From CAXGUU01 sp964012875 (GTDB lineage: Bacteria > Pseudomonadota > Gammaproteobacteria > Ga0077536), in assembly GCA_964012875.1 (NCBI GenBank), contig CAXGUU010000126.1, forward strand, positions 1 to 9,081: 9,081 nt of DNA. The letters run 5' to 3'. The notes below the pieces were generated by a model that made no database searches, was not told the DNA's origin, and was given only the letters and a program-made list of their open reading frames with translations. Both the position numbers and the translations under genes were made by a program. Positions 1 to 6,337 of this stretch are shown here, one piece after another. The stretch's first letter is position 1, and each line of letters begins with the position of its first letter.

Positions 1-755
1 GCGGGAAGGTCTTTGTTGAATCTCTGGGGCACCAGTTTACGCAGGCTGGCGTTGGTGATTTGGGTACGGCCCGAAACCTGACAGTCTCAAGGGACAACAC
101 CGTCATCGCCGGTGGCGGTGGGGACGAATCGGCGATTCGCGGGCGCGTGGCGCAGATCAAGCGCCAGCTCGAACTCAATGAAGTGCTGATCGAAGAAGAC
201 AAATTCAACGAGCGCCTGGCAAAAATGGCGGGCGGAATTGCGGTTATCCATGCTGGTGGTGCAACACCGGTTGAGCAGCGTCGCACGGTGCAGCTCATCG
301 AAGATGCGCTTAACGCGACGCGCGCGGCAATTGCAGAAGGTGTCGTCGCCGGTGGAGGTACCGCCTTGTTGCAGTCCCGACCGATCATCAGCGAATTGGC
401 CGACGCGGCGGATGGGAACGTACGACGCGGTATCGAGATCGTTGCCGCTGCGATTCGCCGTCCGCTCGAATGTATCGCACGCAATTCAGGACTTGAACCC
501 GCCGACGTTGTAAAGCAGGTGGAGCAGGCAGCTATAGGGCATGGTTACGATGCCCGCAAGGGTGTTGTCGTTGACATGATGGCGACCGGCATTGCTGACC
601 CCGTCAAAGTGACCTGCGAAGCACTGATCAACGCTGCTTCCGTCGCCAACCTGATACTGACCGCCGAGACGCTGATCACTGATCTGCCTGAGGATGATGA
701 TCCGACGGCAGGGCCGGCCCGTGGCGGTGGTGCAGAGCGGCTGGGTCTCGATTAA
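1..755 (+). CDS. Divergent GroEL-type chaperonin, C-terminal half (5' end outside window)
   Basis: This is the last 250 residues of a 60-kDa chaperonin. The frame is open to the window edge (first full codon at 3), so the TTG at 60 is internal and not a start. It covers the end of the apical domain, the second intermediate segment and the equatorial domain. GroEL hallmarks seen are RVAQIKRQ, ERLAKMAGGIAVI, EDALNATRA followed by GVVAGGGTALL (with the Asp needed for ATP hydrolysis), GYDARKG (nucleotide-contact region) and DPVKVT...ALINAASVA. It departs from housekeeping GroEL in several ways: KVTC replaces the usual KVTR, Asp replaces the Asn of GYNA, the apical end is poorly conserved, and the tail is acidic then Gly/Arg/Ala-rich (PEDDDPTAG, ARGGGAERLGLD) with no GGM repeat. 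It is therefore probably a specialised paralogue rather than the essential copy. The family assignment is secure; the specialised role is inference. Confidence 0.93.
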   Translation, partial: GKVFVESLGHQFTQAGVGDLGTARNLTVSRDNTVIAGGGGDESAIRGRVAQIKRQLELNEVLIEEDKFNERLAKMAGGIAVIHAGGATPVEQRRTVQLIEDALNATRAAIAEGVVAGGGTALLQSRPIISELADAADGNVRRGIEIVAAAIRRPLECIARNSGLEPADVVKQVEQAAIGHGYDARKGVVVDMMATGIADPVKVTCEALINAASVANLILTAETLITDLPEDDDPTAGPARGGGAERLGLD

Positions 756-777
756 GCGCGAACCTGCGCGCGGCCAG

Positions 778-800
778 GGGCGTCGGATTTCTCGCCCTTT
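778..800 (+). terminator. Weak candidate hairpin after the chaperonin gene
   Basis: GGGCG (778-782) can pair with CGCCC (793-797) around a 10-nt loop and is followed by TTTGTG. The stem is only five pairs and the T run is short, so this is at best a weak Rho-independent terminator between the chaperonin and the exporter gene. A second short GC stem, GCGCG/CGCGC, lies just upstream. Confidence 0.2.
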
Positions 801-842
801 GTGCTACATTCCACCCGCCAAAATTAGAATGTCCATTCGCCC

Positions 843-1985
843 ATGACCACGCTGATTCTCGCTGCCCGCGACAAGCTGCTGGATAGCACTTTGGTGTTGC
901 GCACCGGTGGTATTGAGCGTTGCGTGTTGGTGTTGGTTTTGTTCGCCCTGTCGATGGCGGCGCCTGAGTTGCGCCCCGTGGTCGTCCAGGCGCTAAGCGA
1001 CGCCTATTTGTCAGTTGGCGTGTTTGTTGCCGCTACGTTCGCCTTGTTCTTCTGGCTTGAGTCGAGGTTTCAAATCGACACCGAGCAATGGTTGGCCCGG
1101 CACCGCAGGTTCGAGATTCCTGCGGCCGCGGCACTCGGCGCCCTGCCCGGATGTGGCGGCGCGGTGATGGTCATCACTCAATTTGCGATGGGCAGGGCGA
1201 GCTTTGGGTCAGTCGTAGCAGTGCTGACGTCAACGATGGGTGACGCCGCTTTCCTGATGCTGGCACGCGCCCCTGCTGAAGGCATGATTCTGATTACGGT
1301 CGGATTCGTCGTGGGCACTGCGAGTGGACGTATCGTCAATGCATTGCACGGGCCCGACTTCCTGCGTGTCGAGCGACGGGTTAAATTTGCTGGTGAGGTC
1401 GACCGTGCCATTGTGCCGGGGGCATTCTGGGCGCTCTGGGGTGCGGTCGCGGTGCCGGGATTGATCCTGGGCGTACTGGCCTTGTTTCAAGTTGAACTTA
1501 ATCTCGCCGCAGTCAACGTGGTTGGTGTTACCGGCGGTCTGTTGTCGATCACAATCTGGGCCCTGAGTCCGACCCAGGCCGCGCATATGGCGGCCCACCG
1601 TCTGGATTATTCTCTGTCCAGACGCGTCGCACTAAACACCAATTTCGTGACCGTATGGGTGGTTGTTGGTTTTCTGGCGTTCGAAATCGCCGGCGGCGGA
1701 GACAGTTTACAGCCGGTTTTTGCGGGCGCTCCGGCCTTGTTACCAATGCTTGGTGTGGTGATTGGTTTTCTGCCCGGTTGCGGTCCGCAAATCCTCGTGA
1801 CGACGCTCTATCTCTCCGGCGCGCTGCCATTTTCCGCCCAGCTTGGGAATGCGATCTCCAATGACGGTGATGCCCTTTTCCCGGCGATCGCAATTGCCCC
1901 GCGCGCGGCCATCGTGGCAACACTCTACACTGCCATTCCAGCCGTGCTGCTGAGCTACCTGTATATGGTCTGCTACGAGATTTAG
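843..1985 (+). CDS. Putative manganese/heavy-metal exporter, 10-TM family
   Basis: A 380-residue polytopic inner-membrane protein built as two related halves. The first half carries LPGCGGAVMVITQF (residues 101-114) followed by TSTMGDAAFLML (129-140). The second half carries LPGCGPQILVTTLYL (310-324) followed by NDGDALFP (340-347). Paired LPGCG and GDA motifs in a protein of this length are characteristic of the putative 10-TM heavy-metal exporter family (also labelled putative manganese transporter or arsenic efflux protein), to which I believe the Vibrio cholerae Mn exporter MneA belongs. The hydrophilic stretches around residues 73-92 and 165-185 are likely cytoplasmic or periplasmic loops. 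The ATG at 843 is the first start and directly precedes the hydrophobic N-terminal region; no strong Shine-Dalgarno sequence is seen. No yybP-ykoY manganese riboswitch pattern was recognised upstream and no metal regulator is adjacent. The family is fairly certain; the metal transported is inferred. Confidence 0.85.
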   Translation: MTTLILAARDKLLDSTLVLRTGGIERCVLVLVLFALSMAAPELRPVVVQALSDAYLSVGVFVAATFALFFWLESRFQIDTEQWLARHRRFEIPAAAALGALPGCGGAVMVITQFAMGRASFGSVVAVLTSTMGDAAFLMLARAPAEGMILITVGFVVGTASGRIVNALHGPDFLRVERRVKFAGEVDRAIVPGAFWALWGAVAVPGLILGVLALFQVELNLAAVNVVGVTGGLLSITIWALSPTQAAHMAAHRLDYSLSRRVALNTNFVTVWVVVGFLAFEIAGGGDSLQPVFAGAPALLPMLGVVIGFLPGCGPQILVTTLYLSGALPFSAQLGNAISNDGDALFPAIAIAPRAAIVATLYTAIPAVLLSYLYMVCYEI

Positions 1986-2082
1986 TGCGGATCAGACTTA
2001 TACGCGAAGCCATTTAGATGGTCGTGTGTGGGCTCGCGGAGATTCGCTGCGGAACAGTCAGCCTGGCGGTCGACCCCGTCTC

Positions 2083-2217
2083 ATGAAAAGGGTTTTGCTC
2101 ATCCTGGCAATTGTCGTCGCAACGACCGGAAGCGTCATGCAGTGGCCGGAGACCGCTCGATTTCATTCGCCTGGGACAGGCATTAGTGAGCCGCTATCAT
2201 CGGCGCAGGTGCAGTAG
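2083..2217 (+). CDS. Possible small exported or membrane peptide, unknown function
   Basis: A 44-residue reading frame starting at ATG 2083. It begins MKRVLLILAIVVATTGSV, a basic start followed by a hydrophobic stretch typical of a signal peptide or single membrane segment, then about 25 polar residues. It ends 17 bp before the metallohydrolase start, so the two could be cotranscribed. The same frame opens at a GTG at 2026, but the extra 19 residues are polar and hide the signal-like start. No convincing ribosome binding site precedes either start, and I recognise no family. It may be a real small secreted peptide or chance, since short hydrophobic frames occur at random. Confidence 0.3.
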   Translation: MKRVLLILAIVVATTGSVMQWPETARFHSPGTGISEPLSSAQVQ

Positions 2218-2234
2218 AAAACAGGTAATGACTG

Positions 2235-3170
2235 ATGAAAGCGGTCTCAGTTTGTGCGACGTTCGCGATTTTGTCGCTTTGGATGCCACTCGGCACACTG
2301 CATGCGTCGTCCGGCGCGCTGTTCGCGCTGTCGAAACTGACCGATGGTGTCTATGTTCACTATGGTCAGCATGCCGGACTTGACCATGATGCGCGCGAAG
2401 ATTCAGCCAATCTTGGCGTCGTGGTTGGCCAGCGCTGTATTGCTGTTATCGACACCGGTGGTTCAGTTAAAACGGGGGCCGCGTTCAGGAAAGTAATCGA
2501 GGCACAGTTCATGCTGCCCGTGTGTTTCGTCATTAACACCCACGTGCATTTCGACCACGTCCTCGGGAACGCCGCGTTTCAACAACCCGGGGTGACGTTT
2601 ACAGGTCACCAGGCATTGGCCGAAGAGATGGCCGGCAATCGCGACTTTTTTGCTGAATCATTCGCGGCCGAGCTCGGCGGCCCGGGCCAGCAAGCATTGG
2701 TGATCGGGCCGGAACGGATGATCGAGGCCGAGACTGAGCTCGACCTCGGCGGCCGTCGCTTAAGGCTCAGGGCACACGAACCGGCGCACTCAAGCACCGA
2801 TCTGACCGTGGAGGACCTGAAGACGCGGGTTCTGTTTGCCGGTGACCTGCTTTTTCGCGAGCGCTTGCCGGTTCTCGACGGCAGTCTTATCGCGTGGCTG
2901 GAATGGATGGAATCAACCATGGCGAAACCGTTCTCGATCGTTATACCCGGACATGGCCCGGCTGATAGTGACTGGCCCGAGGGCGCATACCCGCAGTATG
3001 AATACCTCGCAGCCTTGCTGACTGAAACGCGGCAGGCGATTGCCGATGGCTTGTTTCTTGACGACGCCGGCACGGTGGTAGCCAAGTCTGAGCTGTCTGG
3101 ATGGCAGCTGACCGAACGTGCACACCGCGTGAATGTTTCGCGCGCCTATCGGGCGCTGGAGTGGGAGTAA
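2235..3170 (+). CDS. Quinoprotein relay system zinc metallohydrolase (SoxH-like metallo-beta-lactamase fold)
   Basis: A 311-residue exported protein. Residues 1-24 look like a Sec signal peptide with likely cleavage after LHA. The rest is a metallo-beta-lactamase fold: NLGVVVGQRCIAVIDTGGS (59-77) forms the early strands, and the metal ligands are H103, H105, D107 and H108 in the THVHFDH motif, H185 in AHSSTD, D204 in AGDLLF and H240 in PGHGP. The full set for two metals is present, so it should be active. The HVLGNAAF, GDLLF, LPVLDGSL and C-terminal NVSRAYRALEWE stretches match the SoxH-related proteins called quinoprotein relay system zinc metallohydrolase, which co-occur with PQQ-dependent alcohol dehydrogenases and their c-type cytochromes. 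Their substrate is not established. No PQQ enzyme, cytochrome or SoxYZ-like carrier lies nearby here. An AGG-containing site (2221-2225) precedes the ATG by nine bases. Confidence 0.85.
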   Translation: MKAVSVCATFAILSLWMPLGTLHASSGALFALSKLTDGVYVHYGQHAGLDHDAREDSANLGVVVGQRCIAVIDTGGSVKTGAAFRKVIEAQFMLPVCFVINTHVHFDHVLGNAAFQQPGVTFTGHQALAEEMAGNRDFFAESFAAELGGPGQQALVIGPERMIEAETELDLGGRRLRLRAHEPAHSSTDLTVEDLKTRVLFAGDLLFRERLPVLDGSLIAWLEWMESTMAKPFSIVIPGHGPADSDWPEGAYPQYEYLAALLTETRQAIADGLFLDDAGTVVAKSELSGWQLTERAHRVNVSRAYRALEWE

Positions 3171-3204
3171 CAGAGAAAGTTTTGCCGACCTTCAATACAT
3201 CTCC

Positions 3205-3237
3205 GCACAGGACGTCTTCCTACCGGCGATCCTGTGC
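3205..3237. repeat. 8-bp perfect inverted repeat between convergent genes
   Basis: GCACAGGA (3205-3212) and TCCTGTGC (3230-3237) are exact reverse complements separated by 17 bases. It lies between the 3' ends of the plus-strand metallohydrolase and the minus-strand glycerol kinase unit. There is no T-rich run on either side, so it is not a standard intrinsic terminator, though a bidirectional stop or RNA-stabilising hairpin is possible. It overlaps the end of the GlpD-like remnant, whose stop codon (3220-3222) lies in the loop. Confidence 0.4.
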
Positions 3238-3381
3238 CGATTCCAGCGTTTTGAAGCGTGCCACCGGTCGCCTGGCGAGACCGACCGCCTGCTCGGCGGT
3301 CAGCCGACGAGTTGTCCATTCTCCTCCGGTTACAGCGACAACCCTTGCATCATTAAACGTCAGCCAATGCCCGTAAAGGCT
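3220..3381 (-). pseudogene. Apparent remnant of glycerol-3-phosphate dehydrogenase (GlpD)
   Basis: Immediately after the TGA of glycerol kinase (3382-3384), the same minus-strand frame stays open for 53 codons to a TAG at 3220-3222. The translation contains VVAVTGGEWTTRRLTAEQAV, which closely resembles the conserved core of aerobic glycerol-3-phosphate dehydrogenase, where the usual form is GGKWTTYR followed by MAEDAV. That FAD-contacting segment normally sits in the middle to last third of a protein of about 500 residues. Here no start codon precedes it, the N-terminal FAD-binding region is absent and the frame stops soon after, so it cannot be a functional enzyme. Its position after ugpQ and glpK is where a glpD gene would be expected, which supports decay by deletion. 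The match rests on roughly 20 residues, so chance similarity is not excluded. Confidence 0.5.
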
Positions 3382-4869
3382 TCAGGTTGGTCTGTACCAG
3401 TCACGACTTCGAGCCACGGCCCGTCGCCAGCGCTCGTGGTTAGCCGCGATGTCTTCTGCCACGGCCTCGGGCTGGAAGCGGTCACGCGCCCGCCATTGCT
3501 GTGCGAGTGCTTGTCGATTTTCGAACAGGCCAATTCCCAGCCCCGCAAGCAGGGCCGCGCCGTAGGCTGTGCTTTCTGCTACGGCAGGCCGCACCAGTGA
3601 AGCGTTGAGTACATTCGCCTGTAGTTGCATCAACAGCGCGTTTTCGCTGGCACCGCCGTCGACGCGCAATTCGGACAATTGAAGATCGGCGTCCCGGCAC
3701 ATTGCTTCCGCCACGTCGAACACCTGCCATGCGATAGCGTCGAGCGCAGCCCGCGCAATATGGGATTGGGTGGTGCCGCGAGTCATGCCAATCAGCAAGG
3801 CGCTGGCCGTGGCATCCCAGTACGGTGCGCCCAAACCCGTGAATGCGGGCACCAGAAAGACGCCGCCACTGTCGTTTACATGGGCCGCCAAGGCCTCGAC
3901 GTCGCTGGCGGAACTTAGAATCTTCAAACCATCGCGCAACCACTGGATCGTCGCGCCACCCATAAACACGCTGCCTTCGAGCGCGTATTCAGTGATGCCG
4001 CCAACCCGGGCGGCAATGGTTGTGAGGAGGCGATGGTTTGAGCGAACCGCTGTCGTGCCTGTTTGCATCAGCAGAAAACAGCCGGTGCCGTAGGTACATT
4101 TAGCCATACCTGGCTCGTAGCAAGCCTGGCCGAACAACGCGGCTTGTTGATCTCCGGCGATGCCGGCGATTGGGATTTCAGGGCCCAGCAACGTCGTCGT
4201 TGTGCAAATACCGCTTGAATCAACAATGACTGGTAACACCGCCTGAGGAACCCCCCACAGTTCAAGCAGTTCGGTGTCCCACGACGATGTTTGAAGGTTG
4301 CACAGCCCTGTACGTGAGGCGTTTGTGGCGTCGGTGATGTGGGCGCGTCCTTCGCTGAGTTTCCATACCAGCCAACTGTCGATGGTTCCGAAGGCCAGCT
4401 CGCCGGCTTCCGCACGACGTCTGAGATCGGGATCCTGATCGAGCATCCAGCGGAGTTTCGAGGCCGAGAAATAGGGATCCAGCAACAGTCCGCTACGGGT
4501 CTGCACAAAGTCCTCGTACCCTTGCTCGCGCAAGCTATCGCACATGGCGGAAGTGCGGCGATCCTGCCACACAATGGCGGGACCGCAGGCCGTTCCTGTT
4601 TGGCGATCCCAAAGCAGGCAGGTTTCTCTTTGGTTCGTTATGCCGATGGCTGCAACGTCGCCGGCCGTAATGCCCGCGGCTTTGATGGCTTCAATGGCGG
4701 TCTGGAACTGCGTGTCCCAGATTTCGTTCGGATTATGTTCGACCCAGCCGGCTTGCGGGTAGTGTTGCGCGAATTCTCGTTGGGAAATCGCGACAGGATT
4801 CCCTTCAGGGTCGAATAACAGGGCACGCGAGCTGGTCGTGCCTTGATCGAATGCCAGGAGGTGGGCCAT
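3382..4869 (-). CDS. glpK: Glycerol kinase
   Basis: A 495-residue cytoplasmic FGGY-family kinase that converts glycerol and ATP to sn-glycerol 3-phosphate. The N-terminus MAHLLAFDQGTTSSRA is the family's phosphate-binding start and fixes the ATG at 4869; the frame opens upstream to 4926, but the extra 19 residues are unlike the family. Glycerol contacts known from the E. coli enzyme are all present: R81 and E82 (NQRET), W101 (VWQDRRT), Y133 (DPYFSASK) and D240 (GIAGDQQAALFGQ). KCTYGTGCFLLMQTG, VFMGGATIQWLRDG, VPAFTGLGAPYWD and LRVDGGASENALLMQ mark the C-terminal ATPase domain. The length is normal. The loop before GIAGDQQ reads LLGPEIPI where E. coli has GGTRIPI, so the Arg used for fructose-1,6-bisphosphate inhibition is missing. 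It lies 53 bp after the phosphodiesterase gene in a likely operon and is followed directly by a GlpD-like remnant. Confidence 0.97.
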   Translation of the reverse strand: MAHLLAFDQGTTSSRALLFDPEGNPVAISQREFAQHYPQAGWVEHNPNEIWDTQFQTAIEAIKAAGITAGDVAAIGITNQRETCLLWDRQTGTACGPAIVWQDRRTSAMCDSLREQGYEDFVQTRSGLLLDPYFSASKLRWMLDQDPDLRRRAEAGELAFGTIDSWLVWKLSEGRAHITDATNASRTGLCNLQTSSWDTELLELWGVPQAVLPVIVDSSGICTTTTLLGPEIPIAGIAGDQQAALFGQACYEPGMAKCTYGTGCFLLMQTGTTAVRSNHRLLTTIAARVGGITEYALEGSVFMGGATIQWLRDGLKILSSASDVEALAAHVNDSGGVFLVPAFTGLGAPYWDATASALLIGMTRGTTQSHIARAALDAIAWQVFDVAEAMCRDADLQLSELRVDGGASENALLMQLQANVLNASLVRPAVAESTAYGAALLAGLGIGLFENRQALAQQWRARDRFQPEAVAEDIAANHERWRRAVARSRDWYRPT

Positions 4870-4922
4870 AGGTCGGTGTCCCCGAAATTCGGTTGCCGTG
4901 TGCCGGTTCACAGCGCATAACT

Positions 4923-5648
4923 TCAACCCAGCCGTGTGCTCCGGGCCTCAGCGTCGCATTTGTGACGGTGCGCGACCATGCGGGTTGGGTAGTCGGTGAA
5001 TATGCCGTCGGCTCCGCAGGCCTGACAGTGATCGTAGTCTTGCAGTTCATTCACAGTGTAAACGTAGACGCTGCAATTGATCGCATGGGCGGCTTCGATT
5101 GTTCCTGAATCGACGAGTTCAAGGGGGAAGTGCACTGACCAGGCGCGGTAACGTTCGGCGTCGCCCAGCGCACGCATCGCGTCTCGATCGCACAAAATCC
5201 CGAGATGGTACGGTGTCAATGCCAGGCGACGGGCGAGTTCTGCAGTAGCGTACGCAGAAAATGACGAAAACAGAAACTGCGTTTCTGAATCCGTTGCTAT
5301 CTCGCTCGGGACGCTTTCGACCGCGGCCGACGCGATGTTGTCCTCTTTCAGTTCGATATTAACCACGCGCGGGCCGCAGATCATCCGCAGCACCTCGGTA
5401 CATGTCGGAATTGGTTCACCACCCGCTGTCCGTAGTTGTCGCAGATTCGCGAGCTTGTATGCACTGACCGGCCCGCTGCCACTCGTCGTGCGGTCCACGG
5501 TCGCGTCGTGCATGACCACGAGGTCATCCCGGCATTTTCGAACGTCGAATTCGACGCCATCGGCGCCTGCAGCGATTGCGACGCGAACGGATGCGAGGGT
5601 ATTTTCGTCGACTTCTCCGGCGGCGCCGCGATGTCCGAATATTTTCAT
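4923..5648 (-). CDS. ugpQ: Glycerophosphodiester phosphodiesterase, cytoplasmic UgpQ type
   Basis: A 241-residue GDPD-family enzyme that hydrolyses deacylated phospholipid head groups to sn-glycerol 3-phosphate and an alcohol. The TIM-barrel catalytic residues are visible: H6 and R7 in GHRGAAGEVDENT, E33 and D35 in GVEFDVR, H47 in VMHDATVDRTTSG, and E99 and K101 in NIELKED. ADGIFTDYPTRM near the C-terminus is the usual last strand (family form DGIxTDxP). There is no signal peptide, so it should act in the cytoplasm like UgpQ rather than in the periplasm like GlpQ. The ATG at 5648 is chosen because the family begins three to five residues before HRG; the frame stays open to 5726, but that part shows no similarity. 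No clear Shine-Dalgarno sequence precedes the start. It is the first gene of a probable operon with glpK, supplying glycerol 3-phosphate to the same pool. The choice between UgpQ and GlpQ naming rests on the missing signal peptide. Confidence 0.9.
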   Translation of the reverse strand: MKIFGHRGAAGEVDENTLASVRVAIAAGADGVEFDVRKCRDDLVVMHDATVDRTTSGSGPVSAYKLANLRQLRTAGGEPIPTCTEVLRMICGPRVVNIELKEDNIASAAVESVPSEIATDSETQFLFSSFSAYATAELARRLALTPYHLGILCDRDAMRALGDAERYRAWSVHFPLELVDSGTIEAAHAINCSVYVYTVNELQDYDHCQACGADGIFTDYPTRMVAHRHKCDAEARSTRLG

Positions 5649-5708
5649 AATGAGGTTTAAAGGATACGAATGCTTGGCGTATCTGGAATGGTTCGATTGC
5701 GCAACATA

Positions 5709-5720
5709 TCGGCGCGCCGA
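5709..5720. promoter_or_regulatory. 12-bp perfect palindrome in divergent promoter region (possible operator)
   Basis: TCGGCGCGCCGA is an exact 12-bp palindrome within the 126-bp spacer between the divergently transcribed ugpQ-like and chaC-like genes. It stands out as GC-rich within an AT-rich stretch and lies just upstream of two possible -10 hexamers for the plus-strand gene (CATAAT at 5724-5729 and TATTAT at 5743-5748). That position would suit an operator, but no regulator is known from the sequence and self-complementary GC-rich 12-mers can arise by chance. Confidence 0.3.
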
Positions 5721-5742
5721 AATCATAATTAAACTAAAGCCC

Positions 5743-5748
5743 TATTAT
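5743..5748 (+). promoter_or_regulatory. Candidate -10 element for the chaC-like operon
   Basis: TATTAT matches the sigma-70 -10 consensus at five of six positions and lies 26 bp before the TTG start, with the ribosome binding site GGAG (5764-5767) in between. No convincing -35 hexamer stands at 16-18 bp spacing, so if used it would be weak or activator-dependent. CATAAT at 5724-5729 is an equally good alternative. Confidence 0.3.
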
Positions 5749-5774
5749 TCTCCGATACCGAACGGAGCTTCACT

Positions 5775-6326
5775 TTGTCGGCAACTAAACCAGTCTGGAT
5801 TTTCGGCTATGGTTCGCTTATGTGGCGGCCGGATTTTCCATATGAATCGAGCAAAGCTGCGACCCTACATAGCTGGGCGCGACGTTTCTGGCAATATTCG
5901 CCCGATCACAGAGGCGAGCCGGACTATCCCGGTCTGGTAGTGACGCTGGTGAGTGAGGCGAGGGCGATGTGCCATGGACAGGCGTTCTTGCCTGCTCCGG
6001 AATACTGGGATGAAATTATTGAGGCGCTCGATCATCGCGAAAAAAACGGCTATGACTTGCTTGAAGTCGAAGTTGAATTCGACGACGGCTCGGTCGTTGC
6101 GGGCGTGACTTACATCGCCGGTCCTGACAACCCGAGCTTCTCAGGCCCGTTGTCGGAGATGGAGATCGTCGAACGGATCGCAACCTCGTCAGGTCCGAGT
6201 GGGACAAACCGCGAATACCTTGAGAACCTTGCCCGCTGCCTCGCAGATGCGGGGAAACCGGACGATCATGTCTGCGCCCTGAGTACCGCCCTGGCTGAGT
6301 ATATGTGCGAACGCGAGCGGCGTTAG
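5775..6326 (+). CDS. chaC: ChaC-like glutathione-specific gamma-glutamylcyclotransferase
   Basis: A 183-residue cytoplasmic enzyme expected to split glutathione into 5-oxoproline and Cys-Gly. The glutamyl-binding motif FGYGSLMW is at residues 10-17, and the family's catalytic Glu is E89 in LDHREKNGY. RRFWQYSPDHRG (36-47) and PDYPGLVVTL (49-58) match the ChaC pattern (RxFWQGSxDHRG), and FSGPLSEMEIVERIATSSGPSGTN corresponds to the usual C-terminal helical part. The start is a TTG at 5775: it has a GGAG site seven bases upstream, and the next in-frame ATG (codon 16) lies inside the FGYGSLMW motif, so starting there would destroy the active site. The rare TTG start suggests modest expression. The stop is 11 bp before the next gene, so the two are probably cotranscribed. 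The family is well supported; glutathione specificity is inferred from ChaC resemblance. Confidence 0.92.
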   Translation: MSATKPVWIFGYGSLMWRPDFPYESSKAATLHSWARRFWQYSPDHRGEPDYPGLVVTLVSEARAMCHGQAFLPAPEYWDEIIEALDHREKNGYDLLEVEVEFDDGSVVAGVTYIAGPDNPSFSGPLSEMEIVERIATSSGPSGTNREYLENLARCLADAGKPDDHVCALSTALAEYMCERERR

Positions 6327-6337
6327 CAGCGGGAGCC

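Noticed and set aside
60..755. Chaperonin gene starting at TTG 60
   Set aside because: The same frame is open and GroEL-like upstream of 60 (GGKVFVESLG), so the gene is cut by the window edge rather than starting there.
756..842. Possible manganese-sensing yybP-ykoY riboswitch upstream of the exporter
   Set aside because: The leader is only 87 bp and none of the conserved riboswitch sequence blocks could be recognised.
2606..3085. A 159-codon minus-strand frame opposite the metallohydrolase
   Set aside because: It has Ser/Arg/Pro-rich content typical of antisense frames in GC-rich DNA, while the plus strand carries all the metal-ligand motifs.
3101..3600. Two overlapping plus-strand frames following the metallohydrolase
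   Set aside because: They run through the GlpD-like remnant and antisense to glpK, have no recognisable motifs and no ribosome binding site.
5335..5940. A 201-codon plus-strand frame crossing the ugpQ/chaC spacer
   Set aside because: It is antisense to ugpQ and overlaps chaC in another frame; both of those carry full catalytic motif sets, so this frame is a shadow.
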